64,000 nucleotides of DNA from JAXMEQ01 sp046348225 (GCA_046348225.1 JAXMEQ010000006.1:213689-277688), one strand, 5' to 3'. Positions 13,535 to 22,441 are shown, counted from the first letter of the stretch. The notes: generated by a model not told the origin, from the sequence alone. Numbers and translations: made by a program.

Positions 13535-13860
13535 AGCTGGACCATATCCCGTTCGTCACCACCGACTGGCAGCACGTTGCGCGGGAACCCAAGCCCGCGC
13601 AGGCGGGGCAGGCCTTCTGGCGGACGCAGCAGTTCGGCGAGGTGCGGGTGCGCATGGTCGAATACACACCGGGCTACGAGTCCGACCACTGGTGCAGCAA
13701 GGGCCATGTGCTGCTGTGCCTGAGCGGCGAGCTGCATACCGAACTGGCAGACGGCCGCCACTTCACGCTCACGCCCGGCATGAGCTACCAGGTGGCAGAC
13801 CATGCAGAACCCCACCGCTCCAGCGCACCCGGTGGCGCAACCCTGTTCATCGTGGACTGA
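13531..13860 (+). CDS. DHCW-motif cupin fold protein
   Basis: A 109-residue single-domain cupin. The segment YESDHWCSKGHVLLCLSGEL (about residues 50-69) has the D-H-W-C and G-H cluster that names this small family, followed by the second cupin motif with PGMSYQVADHAEPHR. Metal binding is likely; the reaction is unknown. The start overlaps the upstream transporter stop by 4 bp (ATGA). A second, different cupin follows 4 bp downstream. Confidence 0.85.
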   Translation: MKLDHIPFVTTDWQHVAREPKPAQAGQAFWRTQQFGEVRVRMVEYTPGYESDHWCSKGHVLLCLSGELHTELADGRHFTLTPGMSYQVADHAEPHRSSAPGGATLFIVD

Positions 13861-13864
13861 ACCC

Positions 13865-14188
13865 ATGACTTCAACCCTCACCGACGCCCTGCAACGCCTG
13901 CCCGGCCCGGCCGGCGAGCGGTTTGCCGTGCTGATGACCCATGGCTCCATGAAACTCGAGCTGTACGCACCGCAGGGGCATGACCCCCAGCAGCCGCACA
14001 CGCAGGACGAGCTGTACATCGTGCACGCGGGCGAGGGCGAATTTGTCTGTGACGGCCAGCGCCGCCGCTTCACCGCCGGCGACGCCCTGTTCGTGGCCGC
14101 CGGCCAGGTGCACCGCTTTGAAAACTTTTCCAGTGACTTTGCAACATGGGTGGTCTTTTGGGGCCCGCCCGGAGGAGAACCCGCATGA
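13865..14188 (+). CDS. Cupin domain protein
   Basis: A 107-residue protein with a standard cupin barrel: motif 1 around PHTQDELYIVHAGEGEFVCD and motif 2 around GDALFVAAGQVHRFEN. The His and Glu residues for a metal site are present. It lies 4 bp after the first cupin gene, and its stop overlaps the aminotransferase start (ATGA). It may be a small isomerase, dioxygenase or sensor. It is only about as similar to the neighbouring cupin as any two cupins are, so a recent tandem duplication is unlikely. Confidence 0.85.
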   Translation: MTSTLTDALQRLPGPAGERFAVLMTHGSMKLELYAPQGHDPQQPHTQDELYIVHAGEGEFVCDGQRRRFTAGDALFVAAGQVHRFENFSSDFATWVVFWGPPGGEPA

Positions 14189-15390
14189 AACTCAACGACC
14201 TGGCCACCAACGCGTGGACCCTGGCACGCCGCGCCGCGAAGATGAACCCGTCGATCATCCGTGAAATCCTGAAGGTGACGGAGAAGCCCGGCATCATCAG
14301 CTTTGCCGGCGGGCTGCCATCGCCCAAGACATTTCCGGTGTCGGCGTTCTCCGAGGCCTGCGCCAAGGTGCTGCGCGAAGACGGACAGGCCGCATTGCAG
14401 TACGCCGCCAGCGAGGGCTATGCGCCGCTGCGTGAAGCGGTGGCCGCGCAGCTGCCCTGGGAGGTGGACCCGTCTCAGGTGCTCATCACCACCGGCAGCC
14501 AGCAGGGGCTGGACCTGATCGCCAAGGTGCTGATTGACGAAGGCAGCCGCATTCTGGTGGAAACGCCTACTTACCTCGGCGCATTGCAGGCCTTCGCCCC
14601 GATGGAGCCCGCGGTGGTGAGCGTGGCCAGCGACGCCGAGGGCGTGGACGTGGACGACCTCGCCCGCAAGACCGGCGCCGGCGCGGACAAGGCGCGCTTC
14701 CTGTATGTGCTGCCCAACTTCCAGAACCCCACCGGCCGCACCATGAGCGAGGCGCGCCGCGCCGCGCTGTCGGCCCGCGCGGCCGAGCTGGGCCTGCCGC
14801 TGATTGAAGACAACCCCTATGGCGACCTGTGGTTCGATGCGCCGCCCCCGCTGCCACTGACAGCGCGCAACCCCGACGGCTGCATCTACCTGGGCTCGTT
14901 CTCCAAGGTGCTGGCACCCGGCCTGCGGCTCGGCTTCGTGGTGGCACCGCCGTCGGTCAGCCCCAAACTGTTGCAGGCCAAACAGGCCGCCGACCTGCAC
15001 AGCCCCGGCTTCAACCAGCGCATGGTGGCCGAGGTGATGAAAGACGGCTTTCTGGACCGCCATGTGCCGACAATCCGCGCGCTGTACAAGACCCAGCGCG
15101 ACGCGATGCTGGCCGCGCTCGCGAAAGAGATGGCCGGTCTGGGTGTGCAATGGAACACACCCGACGGCGGCATGTTCCTGTGGGCCCGGCTGCCCGAGGG
15201 CATGGACGCAGTGGCGCTGCTGCCCAAGGCGGTGGACAAGGGTGTGGCCTTCGTGCCCGGCGCGGCCTTCTATGCCGACCACGCCGACCCGCGCACGCTG
15301 CGCCTGAGCTTTGTGACGGCCAGCGTCGAGCAGATCAACACCGGCATCGCGGCACTGGCGGCGGCCATCCGCGAAGCAAAGGGGGGCTGA
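14185..15390 (+). CDS. PLP-dependent aminotransferase, class I/II (2-aminoadipate transaminase-like)
   Basis: A 401-residue fold-type I aminotransferase without a DNA-binding domain. The PLP Lys lies in SFSKVLAPGLRLGF, preceded by NFQNPTG and IEDNPYGDLWF, the pattern of the MocR-related LysN / multifunctional aminotransferase branch. It would transaminate an amino acid to a 2-oxo acid in the cytoplasm. The start at 14185 overlaps the cupin stop. Its similarity in type to the regulator's effector domain is consistent with both recognising the same or a related amino compound, which is inference. Confidence 0.93.
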   Translation: MKLNDLATNAWTLARRAAKMNPSIIREILKVTEKPGIISFAGGLPSPKTFPVSAFSEACAKVLREDGQAALQYAASEGYAPLREAVAAQLPWEVDPSQVLITTGSQQGLDLIAKVLIDEGSRILVETPTYLGALQAFAPMEPAVVSVASDAEGVDVDDLARKTGAGADKARFLYVLPNFQNPTGRTMSEARRAALSARAAELGLPLIEDNPYGDLWFDAPPPLPLTARNPDGCIYLGSFSKVLAPGLRLGFVVAPPSVSPKLLQAKQAADLHSPGFNQRMVAEVMKDGFLDRHVPTIRALYKTQRDAMLAALAKEMAGLGVQWNTPDGGMFLWARLPEGMDAVALLPKAVDKGVAFVPGAAFYADHADPRTLRLSFVTASVEQINTGIAALAAAIREAKGG

Positions 15391-15392
15391 GC

Positions 15393-16013
15393 ATGCTGCG
15401 CATCTGGGGCCGCATGAGCTCGATCAATGTGCGCAAGGTCGTCTGGACGGTGCAGGCGCTGGGCCTGACGCACCAGCGCACCGACGCCGGCGGGCAGTTT
15501 GGCATCGTGCAGACACCCGAGTACCTGGCGCGCAACCCGAACGCCATGGTGCCGCTGCTGGAGGATGGCCCGTTCACGCTATGGGAATCGAATGTGATCG
15601 TGCGGTATTTGTGCGCCAAACATTCCGATGGCCAGCTCTACCCCGGCAGCCTGGAAGGCCGGTTTGATGCCGAGCGCTGGATGGACTGGCAGCAGACCAC
15701 GCTGAACCCGGCCGGCCGCGACGCCTTTGTGCAACTCGTGCGCAAACCCGGCGGGCAGGTGGACAGCGCCAAGGTAGACGCCTCCATCGCCGCCACCGAG
15801 CCGCTGCTGGACCTGCTGGACGCGCACCTGGCGCGCCAGCCCTTCATGGCGGGCGGTACGCTGACGATGGCCGACATTCCGGTGGCCTGTGAAATCCACC
15901 GCTGGTGGGGCCTGCCACTGGCGCGCAAGCCGCGCCCGCACCTGGAACACTGGTACCAGCAGATGCTGGCACATCCGGCGTCGCCCGGTGTGCTGGACCT
16001 GACCCTTTCCTGA
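15393..16013 (+). CDS. Glutathione S-transferase family protein
   Basis: A 206-residue protein with an N-terminal thioredoxin-like domain (MLRIWGRMSSINVRKVVW; cis-Pro in NAMVPLLED; WESNVIVRYL) and a C-terminal helical domain (about residues 90-206). A Ser-Ser-Ile-Asn near the N-terminus probably stands where catalytic Ser/Cys is found in beta/theta-class enzymes. It lies 2 bp after the aminotransferase stop, within the MocR-linked operon, and could conjugate or isomerise a reactive intermediate. Confidence 0.9.
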   Translation: MLRIWGRMSSINVRKVVWTVQALGLTHQRTDAGGQFGIVQTPEYLARNPNAMVPLLEDGPFTLWESNVIVRYLCAKHSDGQLYPGSLEGRFDAERWMDWQQTTLNPAGRDAFVQLVRKPGGQVDSAKVDASIAATEPLLDLLDAHLARQPFMAGGTLTMADIPVACEIHRWWGLPLARKPRPHLEHWYQQMLAHPASPGVLDLTLS

Positions 16014-16023
16014 GAGCTGACCG

Positions 16024-16884
16024 ATGAAAACCCGCGCGTTCAAACAAGTTGATGTGTTCACCGCCGTGCCCTACCGCGGCAACCCGCTGGCCGTGGTGCT
16101 GGACGGCAGCGGCCTGAGCACCGAAGAGATGCAGCACTTCACCAACTGGACGAACCTGTCGGAGGCCACCTTCCTGCTGCCGTCCACCCAGGCCGGTGCG
16201 GATTACCAGGTGCGCATCTTCTGCCCGGGGCGCGAGCTGCCCTTTGCCGGCCACCCCACGCTGGGCAGCTGCCACGCCTGGCTGGAAGCCGGTGGCCAGC
16301 CGCGGGGCGATTTCATCGTGCAGGAATGCGGCGTGGGGCTGGTCAAGCTGCGCCGCGACGGCCAACGCCTGGCCTTTGCCGCGCCGCCGCTGCGCAAGAG
16401 CGGCCCGCTGCCCGAGGACGACGTGGCGCTGATCGCGCGCGGCCTCGGCGTGGCGCGTGCCGACATCACAGCCCATGCCTGGTGCGACAACGGCCCCAAC
16501 TGGCGCGGCGTGATGCTGAAGTCTGCCGACCAGGTGTTGGCGCTCAAGCCCGATGCGACCATCCTCGCCGGGCTGGACGTCGGCGTGGTGGGGCCGCGCG
16601 GCAAGGTGGGGGTGGTGGCACCCACCGGGCAGGACGACATCGCCTTTGAAGTGCGCGCCTTCTTCCCCGGCAACAACGGCATGGCCGAAGACCCGGTGAC
16701 CGGCAGCCTGAACGCCGCGCTGGCGCAATGGCTGATCGGCGCGGGCCTGGCGCCCACGCGCTACATCGCCAGCCAGGGCACCGCGCTCGGCCGCGCGGGG
16801 CGCGTGCATGTGGAGCAGGCTGGCGCTGACATCTGGATCGGCGGGGGCTCGGTGACCTGCGTGGATGGAACGGTGTTGCTTTGA
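16024..16884 (+). CDS. PhzF family isomerase/epimerase-like protein
   Basis: A 286-residue protein of the PhzF/diaminopimelate epimerase-like fold. The catalytic Glu is Glu47 in NLSEATF; FCPGRELPFAGHPTLGS and the C-terminal EDPVTGSLNAALAQWL are the conserved family blocks. PhzF itself isomerises dihydro-3-hydroxyanthranilate, but most homologues have unknown substrates. The start lies 10 bp after the GST gene. Its stop overlaps the next gene's start (TGATG). No other phenazine genes are present, so phenazine synthesis is not implied. Confidence 0.92.
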   Translation: MKTRAFKQVDVFTAVPYRGNPLAVVLDGSGLSTEEMQHFTNWTNLSEATFLLPSTQAGADYQVRIFCPGRELPFAGHPTLGSCHAWLEAGGQPRGDFIVQECGVGLVKLRRDGQRLAFAAPPLRKSGPLPEDDVALIARGLGVARADITAHAWCDNGPNWRGVMLKSADQVLALKPDATILAGLDVGVVGPRGKVGVVAPTGQDDIAFEVRAFFPGNNGMAEDPVTGSLNAALAQWLIGAGLAPTRYIASQGTALGRAGRVHVEQAGADIWIGGGSVTCVDGTVLL

Positions 16885-17570
16885 TGACGGCCCGCGTCGA
16901 CCATCTCGTCGTTGTGGCCGCCACGCTGGCCGAGGGCGTGGACTGGTGTGAGCGCACGCTGGGCGTGACGCCCGGGCCGGGCGGGGAGCACCCGCTGATG
17001 GGCACGCACAACCGGCTGCTGCGGGTGGCCACGGTGGATTTTCCGCGCGCCTACTTCGAGATCATTGCTATCAATCCTGTAGCGCCCCACGCAGTACCGG
17101 CGCGGACTGGACGCTGGTTTGACATGGATTCACCGGCCCTGCAGGCCCGGATTGCCCAGCACGGACCCCAACTCGTGCACTTTGTCGCCAACGTGTCCGA
17201 CGTGCAAGCGGCGCTCGGGGCCTGGCAGGCGCTGGGCATTGACCGCGGCCCGGCACTGGCGGCGTCGCGCGCCACGCCGCGCGGCCTGCTGCAATGGCAG
17301 ATCACGGTGCGTGACGACGGGCAGCGGCTGTTCGATGGCGGCCTGCCCACGCTGATCGAATGGGGCAGCACCCACCCGGCGGGCGGCATGGCCGATGCCG
17401 GCGTGACGTTGCAGTCGCTCACCATGCACCACCCCGAGGCCGACGCGCTGCGCGATGCCTACAACGCCATTGGCCTGCACAGCGTGGCCGTGCGCGAGGG
17501 CCCGGCCAACCTGGTGGCCACGCTGCGCACCCCGCGCGGCGCGGTCACACTGGAATCGAAAGGGATTTGA
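16884..17570 (+). CDS. VOC superfamily (glyoxalase-like) protein
   Basis: A 228-residue protein with a glyoxalase-like domain: the N-terminal RVDHLVVVAATLAEGVDWCE has the conserved His of the first betaalphabetabetabeta unit, and a second unit spans about residues 100-228. Family members are metal-dependent dioxygenases, isomerases or lyases, or simple binding proteins. Both ends overlap neighbouring genes (TGATG). An interspersed stem-loop element at 17067-17083 is translated in frame about 60 residues in, close to where the first unit ends. Confidence 0.85.
   Translation: MTARVDHLVVVAATLAEGVDWCERTLGVTPGPGGEHPLMGTHNRLLRVATVDFPRAYFEIIAINPVAPHAVPARTGRWFDMDSPALQARIAQHGPQLVHFVANVSDVQAALGAWQALGIDRGPALAASRATPRGLLQWQITVRDDGQRLFDGGLPTLIEWGSTHPAGGMADAGVTLQSLTMHHPEADALRDAYNAIGLHSVAVREGPANLVATLRTPRGAVTLESKGI
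17067..17083. repeat. Interspersed stem-loop element, copy 3 (inside VOC gene)
   Basis: The sequence is GCTATCAATCCTGTAGC, followed by GCCCCACGCAG and, further on, a GCGCGGACTGGA segment matching the extended tail. It is read through in frame. Confidence 0.7.
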
Positions 17571-18523
17571 TGTTCACCCGCGATCAGGTCGAAGCCGCGC
17601 AGCGTACCGTCTATGCGGCCATGCCGCCCACGCCCCAGTACGCCTGGCCGCTGCTGCAGCAGCGCCTGGGCTTCAAGGTCTGGGTCAAGCATGAAAACCA
17701 CACACCGGCCGGCGCCTTCAAGGTGCGCGGCGGGCTCACCTACTTTGAACAGCTCGGCCCGGTGAAGGGCGTCATCAGCGCCACCCGCGGCAACCACGGC
17801 CAGTCGGTCGGGTTTGCCGCGCGGCGCTACGGCGTGCCGGCCACCATCGTGGTGCCGCATGGCAATTCGGTGGAGAAAAACGCCGCCATGCGCGCTTTGG
17901 GCGTCACGCTCATCGAGCATGGCGACGACTTCCAGGCGGCGCGCGAGCACGCCATGGCGCTGGCGGACGCGCAGGGCCTGCACATGGTGCCCTCGTTCCA
18001 CCCCGAGCTGATTCGCGGCGTCATGACGTACTGGGTGGAGTTCTTTGAAAGCTTTGCCCAGGGTGACGCGCCCGATGTGGTGTTTGTGCCGCTGGGCCTG
18101 GGCTCGGGCTTCAGCGCGGCAGCGGCAGCCCGCGCCCACACCGGCGTCAAAACCCGGCTGGTGGGCGTGGTGTCCGCGCATGCCACCATGTACCAGCAGT
18201 CCTTCCGGGCGCGGCGCGCCATTGAATCGCCCGTGACCACGGTGCTGGCCGACGGCATGGCCTGCCGCGTGCCCGAGCCGGGTGCGCTGGAGGTACTGCT
18301 GCGCGAGGCCGACGACGTGGTGGCGGTGACCGACGACGAAGTGGCCGAGGCGATGCGCGTGCTGTTTGCCGACACCCACAACGTGGCCGAGGGTGCGGGC
18401 GCCGCCTCGCTGGCCGCCGCCATGCAGCAGCGCGAACGCTTGCAGGGCCAGGTGGTGGGCACCACGCTGTGCGGCGGTAACGTGGACAGCGCCGTGTTTG
18501 CGCGGGTGCTGTCCCGCGCCTGA
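17570..18523 (+). CDS. Threonine/serine dehydratase-like PLP enzyme (fold type II)
   Basis: A 317-residue enzyme of the threonine ammonia-lyase family, deaminating a hydroxy-amino acid to a 2-oxo acid. The PLP Lys is in TPAGAFKVRGG, followed by ATRGNHGQSVGFAA and a glycine-rich phosphate loop (GLGSGFSAA). It has no C-terminal ACT domain, so it is the short catabolic type. It is the last gene of the nine-gene operon, its ATG overlapping the VOC stop. In this setting it may process an unusual amino acid rather than threonine. Confidence 0.92.
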   Translation: MFTRDQVEAAQRTVYAAMPPTPQYAWPLLQQRLGFKVWVKHENHTPAGAFKVRGGLTYFEQLGPVKGVISATRGNHGQSVGFAARRYGVPATIVVPHGNSVEKNAAMRALGVTLIEHGDDFQAAREHAMALADAQGLHMVPSFHPELIRGVMTYWVEFFESFAQGDAPDVVFVPLGLGSGFSAAAAARAHTGVKTRLVGVVSAHATMYQQSFRARRAIESPVTTVLADGMACRVPEPGALEVLLREADDVVAVTDDEVAEAMRVLFADTHNVAEGAGAASLAAAMQQRERLQGQVVGTTLCGGNVDSAVFARVLSRA

Positions 18524-18589
18524 CACAGCCGGCACCAACACGTCACGCGCGTGACTGGCCCGGCCGGATGGCATGGCCAGAATGCCCTT

Positions 18590-19261
18590 ATGGGCACCCT
18601 CTATCTGGTACGTCATGGCCAGGCCTCCTTTGGCGAAGACGACTACGACAAGCTCAGTGAACTTGGTCACCGGCAAAGCCGCCGGCTGGGTGAGTATTTC
18701 GCCGCCAAGGGCCTGCACTTCGATGCAGTGGTCACCGGCACCCTGCGCCGCCACACCGAAACCTTCCAGGGCATTGCGCAGGGCATGGGCCTGAAAGCCG
18801 ACGTGCTGCAGTGGCCCGGTCTCAACGAATACGACAGCGAGGCGGTGATCAGCGCCGTCTACCCGCACAAGCTCGAAAAGCCCACCTCGCCCGAGATGTA
18901 CCGCCACCATTTCCGCCTGCTGCGCGACGGCCTGAGCCAATGGATGGCGGGCGTGGTGACGCCACGCGGCATGCCCAGCTACGACGGGTTTGTGGCGGGC
19001 GTCACGAGTGCGCTGGACCATGTGCGCGCCCAGCACCACGGCAAAAACGTGCTCATCGTCTCCAGCGGTGGGCCGATTTCCACCGCCGTGGGCCAGGTGC
19101 TGGGCACGCAGCCCGAGACCACTATCGAGCTGAACCTGCGTATCCGCAACAGCAGCGTGACCGAGTTCGCCTTCACGCCCAAACGCCACATGCTGGTGAC
19201 CTACAACACCTTGCCGCATCTGGATGATGCGGCGTACAAGGACTGGGTGACCTACGCCTGA
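18590..19261 (+). CDS. Histidine phosphatase family protein
   Basis: A 223-residue phosphoglycerate mutase-like phosphatase. The catalytic RHG is at residues 8-10 (LYLVRHGQASFGEDDYD), a second Arg is in TGTLRRHTET and the acidic/His end motif is in VLIVSSGGPIS, where a Ser replaces the usual His, so activity may be altered. ATG at 18590 is chosen over an upstream GTG because RHG then lies at the usual distance from the N-terminus. It is transcribed separately from the upstream operon (66-bp gap). Confidence 0.88.
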   Translation: MGTLYLVRHGQASFGEDDYDKLSELGHRQSRRLGEYFAAKGLHFDAVVTGTLRRHTETFQGIAQGMGLKADVLQWPGLNEYDSEAVISAVYPHKLEKPTSPEMYRHHFRLLRDGLSQWMAGVVTPRGMPSYDGFVAGVTSALDHVRAQHHGKNVLIVSSGGPISTAVGQVLGTQPETTIELNLRIRNSSVTEFAFTPKRHMLVTYNTLPHLDDAAYKDWVTYA

Positions 19262-19269
19262 CGTACGCC

Positions 19270-19506
19270 TCAGGCGTGCGGTTTGCTGTCCATCACCAGG
19301 GCCCACTGGCCCCAGGCGGCGTCGGTGGCTTCGCGCGCGGCGAGCCAGTCGCGGAACTCGGTGGTGTCGCGCGCCTGCGCCACATTGCCAGCGGCCTGGG
19401 CGCGTGCATGGGCTTCGTCAAAGCGCTGTTCGGCCCGGACTTCTGCGGCCTGGGTGTCTTCTGCCGCGCTGGTGGCTGCTGCCACGTTGTGGGACCAATC
19501 GCTCAT
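19270..19506 (-). CDS. Small hypothetical protein, Ala-rich and charged
   Basis: A 78-residue protein (MSDWSHNVAAATSAAED...) that appears mostly helical, with alternating Ala and Glu/Arg and no signal peptide or membrane segment. The start at 19506 is preceded by AAAGG six bases upstream; a longer frame to 19593 has no comparable ribosome site. It converges with the phosphatase gene 8 bp away. I do not recognise a family. Confidence 0.6.
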   Translation of the reverse strand: MSDWSHNVAAATSAAEDTQAAEVRAEQRFDEAHARAQAAGNVAQARDTTEFRDWLAAREATDAAWGQWALVMDSKPHA

Positions 19507-19617
19507 CGGGAACCTTTCGAATAACCCCCGAGTATGGGGCCTCAGTCTCCCAGCGCACCGACGGCGGGCCCCAGCACGCTTACCGTGAGGCACAAAACCG
19601 CTTGAAAGGGCCTCTCC

Positions 19618-20367
19618 ATGCTGAAGAACAAGGTTGCGCTGGTCACCGGCGCGTCATCCGGCATTGGCCGGGCCATCGCCCTGGTGTGGGCCCGCGAAGG
19701 CGCCTGGGTGGTGGTGTCGGACGTGAATGAGCAAGGCGGCGAAGACACCGCCGCGCTGATCCGCGCGCAGGGGGGCGAGGCGCTGTTCATCGCAGCCGAT
19801 GTCGGCAAGGCGGAAGACGGCCGCCTGCTGGTGGAGCGCACGGTGGATCATTTCGGCCGGCTCGACGTGGCCTGCAACAACGCCGGCATCGGCGGCCCCT
19901 CCCTGCCGCTGGCGGACTACCCGCCCGACGACTGGGCCCATGTGATCAACACCAACCTGTCGGGCGTGTTCTTTGGCATGCAGCACCAGATCAAGGCCAT
20001 GCTCAGGACCGGTGGCGGCTCCATCGTGAACATGGCGTCCATCCTGGGCGCGGTGGGGTTTGGCACGGCCTGCGCCTACACCGCCGCCAAGCATGGCGTG
20101 GTGGGGCTGACGCAGGTGGCCGCGCTGGACTATGGCACCCATGGCATTCGCGTCAACGCCGTGGGGCCGGGCTTCATCCACACCCCCATGATCAGCGGCC
20201 TGGAGCAGGACGCGGCCACCAACGCCATGCTGGTCGGGGCACACCCGATCGGCCGGCTGGGCCGGCCCGAAGAGGTGGCGGAGCTGGTGGCCTGGCTCGC
20301 GTCCGACCGCGCCTCGTTCGTCACCGGCGCCTACTACCCGGTAGACGGCGGCTACCTGGCACGCTGA
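19618..20367 (+). CDS. Short-chain dehydrogenase/reductase (SDR)
   Basis: A 249-residue classical SDR, NAD(P)-dependent. The nucleotide-binding TGASSGIG is at residues 10-17, NNAG follows, and the catalytic Ser-Tyr-Lys are in NMASILG and YTAAK. The C-terminus (FVTGAYYPVDGGYLAR) is typical of the family. A GAAAGGG ribosome site lies just upstream of the ATG. It is convergent with the histidine kinase gene 4 bp away. The substrate is unknown. Confidence 0.93.
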   Translation: MLKNKVALVTGASSGIGRAIALVWAREGAWVVVSDVNEQGGEDTAALIRAQGGEALFIAADVGKAEDGRLLVERTVDHFGRLDVACNNAGIGGPSLPLADYPPDDWAHVINTNLSGVFFGMQHQIKAMLRTGGGSIVNMASILGAVGFGTACAYTAAKHGVVGLTQVAALDYGTHGIRVNAVGPGFIHTPMISGLEQDAATNAMLVGAHPIGRLGRPEEVAELVAWLASDRASFVTGAYYPVDGGYLAR

Positions 20368-20371
20368 CGGC

Positions 20372-21727
20372 TCAGGCCGGGCCGGCAAATTCCAGCCGGT
20401 AACAGCTGCGAAAGCCCGCCGGCGCCTGCGCCCGGACGAACCGTGCGCCATGCAGGTCGGCGATCTTTTCCACCACACGGTGGCCCAGCCCGAGGCCCAG
20501 CGCCCGGTCGACTGGCACCCCCGGCCGCGCGTCGGCGCTTTCATCGGCGGGTGAGGCGCCCCCGCCGGCGTCATCGCACACCTGCACCCAGCGGGCACCC
20601 GGGTCGAGCTGTACCGTGACCCGCGTGCCACGCGGCGTGTGGCTCAGCGCGTTTTCCACCAGGTTGCGCAGTGCCAGCCCCAGCAGCACGGCGTGCCCGT
20701 GCACGGGGAACGCGCCAGGGCTGTCCAGCGCCAGTTCATGGCCGCTGCGCCAGGCGGTGGGGCCGAAGTCGGCCACCACATCGCGCGCCAGCGTGCCCAG
20801 GTCGAGGGGTTGCGCGGCGTCGGCCAGCTCGGCGCGGCTGGCCCGCGCCAGCGCCAGCAGGTCGGCCAGCACCTGACCGGCCCGCAAGGCGTCGCGCTCC
20901 AGCTGGGCCAGCGCCGCATCGCGCGCGGGCCCGCCCGGCGCGTCACGCAGCGCGCGGGCCTGCAGCGTGATGGACGCGAGTGGCGTGCGCAGCTCATGGG
21001 CCAGCTCACTGGCCAGCTCGCGTTCGCGCGCCAGCGCAGCCTGGTAGCGCTGCGCCAGCGTGTTGATGGAATCCACCACCGTGCGGAATTCTTCCTCGGG
21101 ATGGGCACTGCGCAGGGTTTGCCCATGCTGCACGTCCAGCGCGTGAACGTCGCGCGAGAGCTCGTACAGCGGCCGCAACCCCTTGCGGATGGCCAGCCCG
21201 AGCACCAGCGCCACCACCGGCAACAGCCACAGGCCGGGCTGGGCGATCTGCTCGGCAATGTCCTGCGCCAGATCGTCACGGTCGCGCACACTCAGCAGCA
21301 CCATCACCTTGCGCTGGTGGGGGTTGCCGTCCCAGCGCGAGAAGGCCCGCCAGCCTGCCGGCGGACTGCCAAGCCGCAGCGTCTCGAACCCTTCGGCGGC
21401 ATTGAACGGGGGCGTCGGGGCGGCGCCGGTGCGCGTGAGCAGCCGGCCGCTGGCGTCCCACACCACCACGCTCATGGACTGCTGGTAGTCGTGGTTCTTG
21501 AGCTCCGGGTGGCTGGCCAGGTCCGCGGCCGGGCTTTGCGGGTCGAACCGGCCTTCATGCTCGGCCAGCAGCAGCGTGGCCACACTGGCCAGGTGGCCGT
21601 CGGTCAGCTCGTCGGCCTCGTGGCGGCCGGTCTGGTAGCCGACCACAATGAAGCTGCCCCACACCAGCGCCAGCGCCCCCAGGGCCCAGCCGAGCAGGTG
21701 ACGGGTGAGCGAACGGCCGCCACTCAC
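20372..21727 (-). CDS. Sensor histidine kinase of two-component system (PmrB/QseC-like)
   Basis: A 451-residue membrane kinase: N-terminal transmembrane helix (about 10-31), periplasmic domain of about 130 residues, a second helix (about 165-185), then a HAMP-like region, the phosphoacceptor His in ELAHELRTPLASI (about residue 245), and the ATPase domain with NLVENALSHT, DDAGGGAS and GLGLGHRVVEKI. Its ATG overlaps the regulator stop (ATGA). Gene context (PAP2 phosphatase and EptA next door) suggests control of lipid A modification, as for PmrB. Its signal is not evident from the sequence. Confidence 0.92.
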   Translation of the reverse strand: MSGGRSLTRHLLGWALGALALVWGSFIVVGYQTGRHEADELTDGHLASVATLLLAEHEGRFDPQSPAADLASHPELKNHDYQQSMSVVVWDASGRLLTRTGAAPTPPFNAAEGFETLRLGSPPAGWRAFSRWDGNPHQRKVMVLLSVRDRDDLAQDIAEQIAQPGLWLLPVVALVLGLAIRKGLRPLYELSRDVHALDVQHGQTLRSAHPEEEFRTVVDSINTLAQRYQAALARERELASELAHELRTPLASITLQARALRDAPGGPARDAALAQLERDALRAGQVLADLLALARASRAELADAAQPLDLGTLARDVVADFGPTAWRSGHELALDSPGAFPVHGHAVLLGLALRNLVENALSHTPRGTRVTVQLDPGARWVQVCDDAGGGASPADESADARPGVPVDRALGLGLGHRVVEKIADLHGARFVRAQAPAGFRSCYRLEFAGPA

Positions 21728-22407
21728 GCCCGGTCCTCCGGCACGAAGTACCCCACACCACGCAGCGTGCGGATGCAGGCGTCGCCCAGCTTCCTGCGCA
21801 GGTGGTGCACATGCACTTCAATGGCATTGCTGTCCAGCGCGTTGTCCCAGTTGTAGAGCTTGGCCTCGATCTGCGACCGTGACAGCACGCGCGGGCGCAC
21901 CTCGACCAGTGCCAGCAGCACGCCGAACTCCCGGGCCGACAGATCCACGGGCTGGCCGGAGCGCTGCACGGTGCGCGCCGCCGGGTCGATCCGCAGCTCG
22001 CCCACGGCGATGACCGGCTGCGCGCGGCCCGCCGCACGGCGCAACAGCGCCCGCATGCGCGCGGCCAGTTCGTCGGGGTCAAATGGTTTGGTGACGTAGT
22101 CGTCTGCACCCATGTCCAGCCCCGCGATGCGCGAGGCCACTTCGTCGCGTGCCGTCATGATGAGCACCGGGGTTGCGGGCTCGGGCAGCGCACCCGCCGG
22201 CGAAGCGCGCAACCGGCGCAGCAGTTCGGCGCCGTCGCCATCGCGCAGGCCCAGGTCCAGCAGCACCAGGTCAAACGGCTCGCCCCGCAGCGCCGCCCAG
22301 CCCGTCGCCACGCTGTCGGTCAGGTCCACCGCCCAGCCGAGCTGACCCAGGTGGGCCTGCAGGCCGGCCGCAATGCCATCGTCGTCTTCCACCACCAGAA
22401 TGCGCAT
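21724..22407 (-). CDS. OmpR-family response regulator (PmrA/QseB-like)
   Basis: A 227-residue regulator: receiver domain with phosphoacceptor Asp51 (LVLLDLGLRDGDG), acidic pair Asp8/Asp9 and Lys in YVTKPFD, followed by a winged-helix DNA-binding domain (about 130-225, ending RTLRGVGYFVPEDRA). ATG at 22407 begins the conserved MRILVVEDD. It is transcribed divergently from the PAP2-eptA pair over a 75-bp gap that holds a TTAAG direct repeat, the type of site bound by PmrA and QseB. Confidence 0.94.
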   Translation of the reverse strand: MRILVVEDDDGIAAGLQAHLGQLGWAVDLTDSVATGWAALRGEPFDLVLLDLGLRDGDGAELLRRLRASPAGALPEPATPVLIMTARDEVASRIAGLDMGADDYVTKPFDPDELAARMRALLRRAAGRAQPVIAVGELRIDPAARTVQRSGQPVDLSAREFGVLLALVEVRPRVLSRSQIEAKLYNWDNALDSNAIEVHVHHLRRKLGDACIRTLRGVGYFVPEDRA

Positions 22408-22441
22408 GGCTGCATTGTCGCGTGACGAAACGCATCCAGGG

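Noticed and set aside
16024..16884. Phenazine biosynthesis inferred from the PhzF-like gene
   Set aside because: No other phz genes are present; the PhzF fold is common outside phenazine pathways.
17459..19306. A 615-codon minus-strand frame opposite the threonine dehydratase-like and phosphatase genes
   Set aside because: Antisense shadow of two good genes.
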